NCBI GenBank assembly: GCA_964650885.1
Contig: CAZYXG010000033.1
Location: 1 to 29,003, forward strand
Direction: 5' to 3'
Source: JAPLFM01 sp964650885
GTDB lineage: Bacteria; Bacteroidota; Ignavibacteria; Kapaibacteriales; UBA2268
Length of the DNA stretch: 29,003 bases
Shown: one piece after another, positions 22,467 through 29,003 of the stretch
Layout: every line of letters starts with the position of its first letter
How positions within the stretch are numbered: the stretch's first letter is position 1
Translations under genes and position numbers: made by a program
The notes under the pieces: model-generated
The model's input: only the letters and a program-made list of their open reading frames with translations
Database searches by the model: none
Told to the model about the DNA's origin: nothing

Positions 22467-24734
22467 ATGTCAAATATCAGAAATCAAGATGCTTTAGATT
22501 ATCACAAATATCCCACACCTGGGAAAATCGAAGTACAGCCAAGTAAACCTTTCGTTACTCAAAGAGACCTTTCACTCGCATATAGCCCTGGTGTGGCTGT
22601 GCCTTGTTTGGAAATTGCTCGTGATAAAAGTTTGGTTTACGACTATACTGGCAAAGGAAATTTAGTAGCAGTAATCTCCAACTGTACTGCCGTGCTTGGC
22701 TTGGGCGATATTGGCCCCGAAGCTGGCAAGCCAGTTATGGAAGGTAAAGCTGGACTTTTTAAAACTTTCGCAGATATTAACGTTTTCGATATTGAAATTG
22801 ACTCTAAAGACGTTGATGAAATGGTTCGCACAATTGAGCTTATTGCTCCTACTTTTGGTGGAATCAACTTAGAAGACATTAAAGGGCCTGAATGCTTTTA
22901 TATAGAGCAGGAACTCCAAAAAAGACTAGACATACCAGTCTTCCACGATGACCAACACGGAACTGCTATCATAAGCGGTGCTGCTCTTTTAAATGCACTT
23001 GAAGTTCAAGGCAAAAAAATTGAAGATGTTAGAGTTGTTTATAATGGTGCTGGTGCGGCTGGGTTTGCTTGTGCAAAATTCCACATTGCACTTGGCGTTC
23101 GTCCCGAAAACATCATTATGTGCGATAGAACTGGTGTAATTCACTCCGAAAGAACTAGCGGAATGAACGAATTCAAATTAGAATTCGCAGTTAAAACTGA
23201 CAAACGCACTTTAGCAGACGCTTTTGTGGGAGCAGATGTATTTGTTGGGCTTTCGGAAGGCAATGTGGTTACGAAAGAAATGGTGAAGTCTATGAACGAT
23301 AAGCCAATCGTTTTCGCAATGGCTAATCCAGACCCAGAAATCACTTATCAAGATGCTATAGAAGCCAGACACGATGTAATTATGGCGACTGGTCGCTCCG
23401 ATTATCCTAACCAAGTCAACAATGTATTGGGTTTCCCTTTCATTTTCAGAGGTGCATTAGATGTTTATGCAAAACAAATCAATTTGGAAATGAAGATTGC
23501 AGCTGCAAAAGCAATTGCTCAGCTTGCCAAAGAAGAAGTGCCTGAAAGTGTGAAAAGAACCTACGGCGTTACTGAAATGACTTTCGGAAGAGAATACATT
23601 ATTCCTAAACCTTTCGATCATAGAGTGCTTACTAGAGTTTGCCCTGCTGTAGCGAAAGCAGCAATGGATAGTGGTGTTGCACGAAAATCAATAGAAAATT
23701 TTGATGACTATATTCATCAGTTGAATGTACGAATGGGTAGATCTCAGTCATTTATGGCTCCTATCTATAAAAAAGCTAAGACTGATCTTAAACGAGTTGT
23801 CTTCCCAGAAAGCTACCAACCAAAAATCATCAAAGCTGCACAAATTTGTGTGGACGATGCATTGGCTCTACCAATTTTAATTGGCAATAGAGAAACTATT
23901 CAAGAAGTGGCCGATGAATATGGCTACGATTTGACTGGTGTGGAAATTGTAGATCCAGAAACTCACAAAAGAAACTATGAATATATAAATGAGTATCATA
24001 CACTTCGCCAAAGAAAAGGCATCACAATGTATGATGCACAAAAAATTGTGATGAGAAATAGAAATTACTATGGCTCTTTGATGGTTCGCTTGGGCGATGC
24101 CGATGTAATGCTATCGGGTATCACTTCTCATTATTCAGCTACTATTAAGCCAGCACTAGAAATAATTGGCAAAGATAGTCGCTATGCAAAAGTAGCAGGT
24201 ATGTTTATCGTTTCTACTAAAAAAGATACTTATTTCTTGTCGGACACTACGGTAAATATAGACCCAACTCCAGATGAACTTGCAGACATAGCATTTATGA
24301 CAGCAAGCTTTGCCCAAAATTTCGCTATTGAGCCACGTTTAGCTTTACTTTCTTATAGTAATTTTGGTTCAGCAAAAGGAGAAAGCCCAGAGAAAATGAG
24401 ACGTACTTTAGCTACTATTAAAAAGAAATATCCAAATTTAATAGTAGATGGTGAAATGCAAGCAGACACTGCCGTTGTGCCAAGTATATTAGAAGAAACA
24501 TACAAATTCTCCGAACTAAAAGACGGAGCGAATGTATTAATTTTCCCTACACTTGATGCAGGAAATATTGCTTATAAATTATTAGCAAGAGTTGGCGGTG
24601 CAAACACAATCGGCCCAGTATTACTAGGACTCAACAAACCAATTCACGTATTGCAAACTGGTGCAGAAATAAACGAAATTATGGATATGATAGCCATAGC
24701 AGTAGTGGACGCACAAGATAGAGCAAAGAAATAA
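22467..24734 (+). CDS. maeB: NADP-dependent malic enzyme with C-terminal phosphotransacetylase-like domain
   Basis: A 755-residue protein, the usual length of MaeB-type fusions. Residues 1-430 are the malic enzyme, which oxidatively decarboxylates malate to pyruvate and CO2. Visible are catalytic Tyr39 (LAYSPGVAVP), Lys94 (EGKAGLFK), the metal ligands Glu136-Asp137 (LEDIKGPE) and Asp161 (FHDDQHGTA), and the dinucleotide motif GAGAAG (194-199). NADP rather than NAD preference is assumed from the family. Residues 440-755 resemble phosphotransacetylase (RVVFPES near the start, MQADTAV, GPVLLGLNKP). In studied MaeB proteins this domain lacks phosphotransacetylase activity and mediates acetyl-CoA inhibition; the same is inferred here. 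It is cytoplasmic, has its own candidate promoter and a strong terminator, and makes pyruvate and reducing power, possibly using fumarate-derived malate from the AspA route. Confidence 0.96.
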   Translation: MSNIRNQDALDYHKYPTPGKIEVQPSKPFVTQRDLSLAYSPGVAVPCLEIARDKSLVYDYTGKGNLVAVISNCTAVLGLGDIGPEAGKPVMEGKAGLFKTFADINVFDIEIDSKDVDEMVRTIELIAPTFGGINLEDIKGPECFYIEQELQKRLDIPVFHDDQHGTAIISGAALLNALEVQGKKIEDVRVVYNGAGAAGFACAKFHIALGVRPENIIMCDRTGVIHSERTSGMNEFKLEFAVKTDKRTLADAFVGADVFVGLSEGNVVTKEMVKSMNDKPIVFAMANPDPEITYQDAIEARHDVIMATGRSDYPNQVNNVLGFPFIFRGALDVYAKQINLEMKIAAAKAIAQLAKEEVPESVKRTYGVTEMTFGREYIIPKPFDHRVLTRVCPAVAKAAMDSGVARKSIENFDDYIHQLNVRMGRSQSFMAPIYKKAKTDLKRVVFPESYQPKIIKAAQICVDDALALPILIGNRETIQEVADEYGYDLTGVEIVDPETHKRNYEYINEYHTLRQRKGITMYDAQKIVMRNRNYYGSLMVRLGDADVMLSGITSHYSATIKPALEIIGKDSRYAKVAGMFIVSTKKDTYFLSDTTVNIDPTPDELADIAFMTASFAQNFAIEPRLALLSYSNFGSAKGESPEKMRRTLATIKKKYPNLIVDGEMQADTAVVPSILEETYKFSELKDGANVLIFPTLDAGNIAYKLLARVGGANTIGPVLLGLNKPIHVLQTGAEINEIMDMIAIAVVDAQDRAKK

Positions 24735-24756
24735 CATAAGTCAAATTCAAACTTAT

Positions 24757-24794
24757 AAAAGCTTCATTATCAAAAGGTAATGGAGCTTTTTTTT
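24757..24794 (+). terminator. Intrinsic terminator of maeB
   Basis: A 13-bp stem pairs 24757-24769 with 24778-24790 (one G-T pair) around an 8-nt loop, followed by eight T in all (24787-24794). It begins 22 bp after the maeB stop. Confidence 0.88.
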
Positions 24795-25047
24795 GGGGTT
24801 AATTTAATTATTTTTCCACTTTTTTCACTTTGAGCATAACCTTTTTGTGTTTCACGTGTTTATTCTAATAAATGCAATTTGCCAAATATTGAAAAAGATT
24901 GGGTTTTCGCAATTGAATTATTAATTTAGATAAGTGATTAAGTGATAATTGAGTTAAAAATGAAATCACAAATAACAACTAATACTTCAATCAAAAAAGT
25001 AACTTTTATCTTTAACTTTAAGTATTTAGCAATTGGAAATTTAATGA

Positions 25048-25182
25048 TTGACTAAAACTAAACAAGCGATTAAGTTGAATTTTCATTACGACAATCTTAA
25101 TTTACCGAACGGCTTTTACCAAGTTCGTATTAGTCAGTTAGGAAAAATAATAAAATCAAAAAGTTTGTTGATAGAGAAATAG
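25048..25182 (+). pseudogene. Remnant of a T9SS type A sorting domain
   Basis: An open frame of 44 codons ends at a TAG at 25180-25182. It reads like the end of a T9SS tail: LNLPNGFYQVRISQLGK, then a basic stretch and the end SLLIEK. The L-P-N-G-x-Y turn and the basic/hydrophobic end match the type A consensus. Immediately upstream the frame is blocked by TAG, TAA and TGA (25027-25047), and no long frame enters from the left, so the cargo gene is gone. It lies 6 bp from the stop of the convergent S41 gene and may be a trace of a deleted surface protein. Confidence 0.5.
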
Positions 25183-25188
25183 TGCGAA

Positions 25189-26775
25189 TTAATTAACAGC
25201 TTTTTTATATGTATTGTCGTTTTGTGATTGACAATACCAATAAGCATCATCGCCCCAAATTGCTTCTGCTATTCTAGCTTTTATAAGTGTTCGGATAGCT
25301 TCTTTGTCAATAATATACATTTGCTCGTTCCAAATGTTTCTGCGTAGAGAGTATTGTTTTAAAGTTTCCAAATCTTGGTCTGTTATTTGAAAATCATTCG
25401 CAAATCTGGCAAAACTTTTGTGTGCAGATTTAAGTGAGTCTAATTTAGCACCCACCAAATCATAAATGAACTCGTGGATAGTTCTATTGTCATTCAGTAC
25501 AGTAGTTAGTGGTGTTAGCGTATCTCTATTCACTCGTATATCGGGATAAATCCCTCCGAGAGCAATTATTGACTTACCTTTGGCAGACTTAAATATTGGT
25601 ACTTTACCACCCGCTGCAAGTATTCCCAATATTGGTTTGATTTCTTCTAAATTCTTATCCCCTAATTGCAAGCGAAGTTCATCCATATTGAAATTGGAGC
25701 TATTTGCTTTTTTATTAATAGGTCTGCCACTAGGCGTTAGGTATTCTGCTACCGTGATTCGGAAAGCAGAGCCATCTTTAAATTCCCACCAATTCTGTAC
25801 AGTTCCCTTGCCATAAGTTATCTCGCCTATAATTTCGCCAAGGTCATAATCCTGCACCACTCCAGCTAATATTTCCGATGCCGATGCTGTTTCCTTATCT
25901 ACTAAAACTGTTATTTGAAAATTTTGAAATTCTCCATCTTCTTCAGCGAATCTATCTGCTTTGAATGCCGCATTAGTGGTCTTTGTTTTAATTATAGTAT
26001 CGCCTTTCTTTAAAAAATTTGTTGCTATTTGACTCACTTGGTCTAAATAGCCACCGCCATTGCCACGCAGGTCAATTATAATTTTATTAATACCTTGTTT
26101 TTTAAAATAGGTTAATTTATTTTTAAAATCAATGTTTGAATTTGCATTAAAACCCGAAGCTTTAATATATCCATATTTTTTTTCTATAAAGCTTGCAGCC
26201 AATGACGATGATTGGTATCCAGCTCTACGAATTTGAAATTCTATGAGCTTTCCATCTCGCTTTATAATTAAGTTTGCTATAGTATTTGGTTCACCATTAA
26301 CTAAACTATTAATTTCTGTTTCATTCTTTTTGAATAATGCCTGGGAATTAGCAAACATAAGTATATCTCCAAACCTCAGCCCAGCTGAATCTGCTGGGCT
26401 ATTTGGATATACTTTCGATACAATGGCAGTATCTCTAATTGAAATAAAGTAAGCACCAATTCCAGCTATAGCACCAGATTGTTGTTGCTTAAGTTGTTTA
26501 TATACTTCAGGTGAGTAATATTCCGATTGAATATCAAGAGCTTTTAAATAACTATTGAAAGCAGCATCGCTAGATTTGGCTATACTGATTGAATCAATAT
26601 AGTTTGCATCGGTGATAGTTATTAAATCTCGAAATTTGGCTATTTCAAGCTCTATAAGCTCTTGTTTTACTTTCAATGCAGAATTGCTCTCAACCGAATC
26701 ATTTACGGCAGAGAGCAATATTTGCGAAAAGCTAAAAAATAAAGCGAATAGGATTATTTTTTTATAAAACACCAT
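25189..26775 (-). CDS. S41-family C-terminal processing protease with PDZ domain
   Basis: A 528-residue periplasmic serine protease. Residues 1-23 are a signal peptide (YKKIILFALFF..., ending LLSA). Residues 100-187 are a PDZ domain (IGAYFI, VYPNSPADSAGLRFGDIL) that should bind substrate C-termini. The protease core follows: IIIDLRGNGGGYLD (232-245), the nucleophile Ser298 in ETASASE, Lys323 and Gln327 in TYGKGTVQ. The 25-residue Ser-Lys and 4-residue Lys-Gln spacings equal those of Prc/CtpB, so the enzyme should be active. A C-terminal helical extension of about 130 residues follows. Family members trim or degrade envelope proteins; the target is unknown. Its ATG lies inside the last codons of the upstream TPR gene (14-bp overlap), so the two are translated together. 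This suggests a shared role in maturation of exported proteins. Confidence 0.93.
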   Translation of the reverse strand: MVFYKKIILFALFFSFSQILLSAVNDSVESNSALKVKQELIELEIAKFRDLITITDANYIDSISIAKSSDAAFNSYLKALDIQSEYYSPEVYKQLKQQQSGAIAGIGAYFISIRDTAIVSKVYPNSPADSAGLRFGDILMFANSQALFKKNETEINSLVNGEPNTIANLIIKRDGKLIEFQIRRAGYQSSSLAASFIEKKYGYIKASGFNANSNIDFKNKLTYFKKQGINKIIIDLRGNGGGYLDQVSQIATNFLKKGDTIIKTKTTNAAFKADRFAEEDGEFQNFQITVLVDKETASASEILAGVVQDYDLGEIIGEITYGKGTVQNWWEFKDGSAFRITVAEYLTPSGRPINKKANSSNFNMDELRLQLGDKNLEEIKPILGILAAGGKVPIFKSAKGKSIIALGGIYPDIRVNRDTLTPLTTVLNDNRTIHEFIYDLVGAKLDSLKSAHKSFARFANDFQITDQDLETLKQYSLRRNIWNEQMYIIDKEAIRTLIKARIAEAIWGDDAYWYCQSQNDNTYKKAVN

Positions 26776-28861
26776 TCTGTTTCAAAAATTGCATTACTTG
26801 ATCTGGGAATTGAACTCCAGCAGCCGAAGCTGTTTGATAAACTTGTCGAATATTCTGAGGTCTATTTGTTCTTATATAGAAATTGAATAGATTTACATAT
26901 CCTTCCATATAGCCAGGAGCTATTTGTATAGCACCTGTTAAGTATTTTTCAGCTTCTGCAATACTGCCTAATTCAAACAAACAAAGACCAGTTTCAGAAA
27001 TTATCACTGGGTTATTTGGCATAACACGTTGCAAGTTGTTATAAAGTTGCACAGCTTCTTTATATTTACCTGTAAAGTAGTATGCTTTGCCCAATTTAAT
27101 TGCCCACTGTGCATTACCCATTCGATTTACACCAGCTTCCATATATGGAACTGATTCGGCATATTGACCTTTTTCAAAATAGGCCCAACCAAGGTTGTAG
27201 TTTGCCATACCATCGTTTGGATCTATTGATAATGCTTTTTTAGACATTTCAATTGATTCTTCCATACGACCAGTTTGCAAGTAAAGTACGCCAAGGTCAA
27301 TGTATAAATTCTTGTTGTTTGGGTTTAATACTGCACCTCGTTTGTAAAGTCGTTCAGATTCAGCCACCTCACCTTTCACAAGGAATGCTTTTCCTAAATC
27401 TAAGTATCCTCTCGATTTATCTGGATATAAATCAACCATGTGGCCCCAGAAGTGTTTTCTCCCGTTGAATGTTTCTTTATATGTATATGATTTGAAACCA
27501 AATACACCAAGTACAAGCAATGCAATTGCCAAAGCACCTTTTTTAGTGAAATCAATTTTATATGCTTTCATCAGCTCAATCACTATCAAAAATATACCAA
27601 TAATTGGCAAGTAAGCTCTGTGTTCTGCATAATCAAAGAAATCATCTACGAAAACAATACGAATAAACAAAGTTGGGAACAAAAAGAATAAGAACCAAGA
27701 TAGTCCAAATAGAATTTTAGAACGAGATGTTCTGTTTGAACTAATTATCAAGTAAGCAATAATTGCAGTTATTAGGAAACCTGTGATTATAGAAAATGGC
27801 TCAAAACTAGGCAATGCAATTGCTTTAATTGGCATAAATATTTTCCCAATCATAGCAGGCAAAGTCATATAGTTTTTGAAGAATGCTTCCCAACCAATTG
27901 TATCGGGATTTGTGATACCGTCAATAGCTTTTGCTCTTGTCCAAAAGTACCAATGGGCACCAATTACAGTCATAATAGCTGCTATTATCCAACTATCTTT
28001 CTCAGCAGAATTGAGTTTCTTTCCTACAAGAATTTTAAAAGGATTATCCTTTCTAAAGAATAGCACATAAGCCAAAAATACGAAAGGATAGAATACAATC
28101 ACCTCTTTCGTATAAAGAGAAAGAAAGAAAAAGAACGCAAAAAGAACATAGAAAGTAGCTTTCAAACTTGAACTTAGAGCAGTTTTATAATCATAATTAT
28201 AGATTTGCACCATCACAACGAATGCAATACTCACAAACATGGCAAGCAGAGAGTCATTCCGACCAGAAATCCAGGAGGCAGCAGGTGTTAACATAGGATG
28301 CAGAGTAAATAGCATTCCAAATATGAATGAATCCAATCTGCGATAACCCAAGCTGACAAGCAAGCCAAATACGAATATTGAACCAATCACATGAAGGAAG
28401 ATATTTGTTCTATGGAAAATTCCAACTACATTTTCAACACCCTCGGGGTTCTTATCATAATCTGTTGACATGTGAGCATCAAACAGAAATGAAATGCCTA
28501 ACATTGGACGATAATACGAAGTACCAAAAGTTCTAGTGAAAGACTCTTTCACTTTAGACTTCAATGTGTCCATATTGATAGTAGAATCCTGATTGAAAGT
28601 AGGCTTATTAAACTCTTTATAATCAAGGATAAATATATTGTCATCGCAGAATACCATTGGATATTCCATAGTGCTGCGGTACATAAAGTAAGCTGTCAAA
28701 GCTATTATAGCACACATAATCAATACAACAAATCTATTCTTATTGATAAATGCAAAAATAGAATGTTCCGAATAATTTTGCTGCAATTCTAATGCTTTTT
28801 CATCTAATTCAAGCTGTTTTTTAGCGTCTAGATGTGTCTCTTTCTTAATTGATTTACTCAT
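26762..28861 (-). CDS. TMTC-like GT-C membrane protein with C-terminal TPRs, putative protein O-mannosyltransferase
   Basis: A 699-residue protein. Residues 1-42 are charged and cytoplasmic, and residues 43-62 the first membrane segment. The first outer loop begins with Asp-Asp at 73-74 (FCDDNIFI), the position of the acidic catalytic pair in GT-C transferases. It continues YRPMLGISF and FHRTNIFLHVIG; then comes TLHPMLTPAASWISGRNDSLL, close to the HP...E...GR.D block of eukaryotic TMTC proteins. About ten further membrane segments run to about residue 460. Residues 480-690 are six TPRs (for example LGVLYLQTGRMEESIEMSKKAL, NLGWAYFEKGQYAESVPYMEAG). TMTC proteins transfer mannose from a dolichol carrier to protein; a polyprenyl-sugar-dependent O-glycosylation role here is inference. 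A membrane TPR scaffold without catalysis is the alternative. First gene of an operon overlapping the S41 protease. Confidence 0.8.
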   Translation of the reverse strand: MSKSIKKETHLDAKKQLELDEKALELQQNYSEHSIFAFINKNRFVVLIMCAIIALTAYFMYRSTMEYPMVFCDDNIFILDYKEFNKPTFNQDSTINMDTLKSKVKESFTRTFGTSYYRPMLGISFLFDAHMSTDYDKNPEGVENVVGIFHRTNIFLHVIGSIFVFGLLVSLGYRRLDSFIFGMLFTLHPMLTPAASWISGRNDSLLAMFVSIAFVVMVQIYNYDYKTALSSSLKATFYVLFAFFFFLSLYTKEVIVFYPFVFLAYVLFFRKDNPFKILVGKKLNSAEKDSWIIAAIMTVIGAHWYFWTRAKAIDGITNPDTIGWEAFFKNYMTLPAMIGKIFMPIKAIALPSFEPFSIITGFLITAIIAYLIISSNRTSRSKILFGLSWFLFFLFPTLFIRIVFVDDFFDYAEHRAYLPIIGIFLIVIELMKAYKIDFTKKGALAIALLVLGVFGFKSYTYKETFNGRKHFWGHMVDLYPDKSRGYLDLGKAFLVKGEVAESERLYKRGAVLNPNNKNLYIDLGVLYLQTGRMEESIEMSKKALSIDPNDGMANYNLGWAYFEKGQYAESVPYMEAGVNRMGNAQWAIKLGKAYYFTGKYKEAVQLYNNLQRVMPNNPVIISETGLCLFELGSIAEAEKYLTGAIQIAPGYMEGYVNLFNFYIRTNRPQNIRQVYQTASAAGVQFPDQVMQFLKQNGVL

Positions 28862-28888
28862 TTCAAATTTAAGTTAATTTATATTCAG

Positions 28889-28921
28889 CAAAGTTAATAA
28901 TTTTTCCAAGTTATATAACAA
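28889..28921 (-). promoter_or_regulatory. Candidate promoter of the TMTC-like/S41 operon
   Basis: On the minus strand TTG (28921-28919) and TAACTTTG (28896-28889, matching TAnnTTTG) are 22 nt apart, the same spacing as at maeB. The -7 box ends 27 bp before the ATG at 28861. The TTG box abuts the terminator hairpin of the upstream gene. Confidence 0.48.
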
Positions 28922-28922
28922 C

Positions 28923-28950
28923 AAAATGGCGAACCGAGGTTCGCCATTTT
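28923..28950 (-). terminator. Terminator of the minus-strand gene entering from the right edge
   Basis: A perfect 13-bp stem pairs 28923-28935 (AAAATGGCGAACC) with 28938-28950. Only 2 nt lie between the arms, so the real loop is probably 4 nt on a 12-bp stem. Both sides are T-rich outward, so it could act in both directions. It lies 33 bp beyond the stop of the partial gene at the edge. Confidence 0.75.
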
Positions 28951-28982
28951 ATTTTATTGTCAAGTTAAGTCAACATCAATTG

Positions 28983-29003
28983 TTATTTCACAATAACAAA
29001 TGA
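28983..29003 (-). CDS. Last six codons of a probable T9SS-exported protein, rest outside window
   Basis: On the minus strand the window opens with SFVIVK followed by TAA (28985-28983). This ending matches T9SS type A tails such as KQLVVTK and KFVVVE in this window, and a strong terminator follows at the right distance. Only 21 bases are visible, so the call rests on the ending plus the terminator. Confidence 0.45.
   Translation of the reverse strand, partial: SFVIVK

Larger units (their letters stand above)
24735..25188. other. 454-bp gene-poor gap between maeB and the S41 protease
   Basis: It holds the maeB terminator at its left end and a decayed T9SS tail at its right end (25048-25182). 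The middle (about 24800-25045) is very AT-rich with stops in all frames. It includes a 31-codon frame from an ATG at 24960 that may be a frameshifted part of the same decayed gene. No RNA gene or repeat was recognised. Confidence 0.6.

Noticed and set aside
24960..25055. 31-codon frame from an ATG in the maeB-S41 gap
   Set aside because: Very short, no recognisable motif, no promoter or ribosome-binding sequence. At most it is a frameshifted piece of the decayed T9SS gene.

Overview
The window is AT-rich and has no rRNA, tRNA, CRISPR array, insertion sequence or phage gene. It suggests a bacterium of the Bacteroidota or a close FCB relative (Kapaibacteriota, Ignavibacteriota). Five secreted proteins start with a signal peptide; four of them end inside the window and carry a type IX secretion (T9SS) type A sorting tail. 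Several gaps hold the Bacteroidota -7 promoter word TAnnTTTG, and Shine-Dalgarno sequences are mostly weak. Species cannot be named from what is visible.

Layout. 1-3639 (minus strand): a secreted Asp-box beta-propeller protein running off the left edge, then a terminator and a secreted Ig-like protein with a T9SS tail. 3851-5860 (minus): an MsbA-like ABC exporter, divergent by only 24 bp from an FAD-dependent dehydrogenase (COG2509) that is followed after 7 bp by a DUF5916 outer-membrane protein (5885-10013, plus). 10017-13108 (minus): an aspA-HD phosphohydrolase operon; this aspartate ammonia-lyase carries an N-terminal cyclic-nucleotide-binding-like domain. 13315-21167 (plus): three tandem paralogues of about 860 residues, each with a signal peptide, a seven-bladed FG-GAP/VCBS propeller, an ASPIC/UnbV domain, five 'GCDS' modules and a T9SS tail. 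The array ends in a strong terminator. 21310-24734 (plus): a membrane acyltransferase and maeB, a malic enzyme fused to a phosphotransacetylase-like domain. 24735-25188: a terminator and a decayed T9SS tail. 25189-28861 (minus): a TMTC-like GT-C membrane protein with TPRs overlapping an S41 processing protease. 28983-29003 (minus): the last codons of another probable T9SS-exported protein.

How the genes fit together. Most of the window concerns the cell surface: T9SS cargo, an outer-membrane barrel, a lipid or glycolipid exporter, an acyltransferase, a possible protein O-mannosyltransferase and a periplasmic protease. The metabolic part is small: AspA makes fumarate from aspartate and MaeB makes pyruvate from malate, which together can feed amino-acid carbon into central metabolism.

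Most unusual are (a) the staggered cysteine layout in the five-module region, identical in all three paralogues and suggesting a ladder of inter-module disulfides; (b) the mosaic relationship of the three paralogues, suggesting gene conversion; (c) the CNMP-AspA fusion, which lacks the usual phosphate-binding arginine; and (d) the TMTC-like/S41 overlapping pair.
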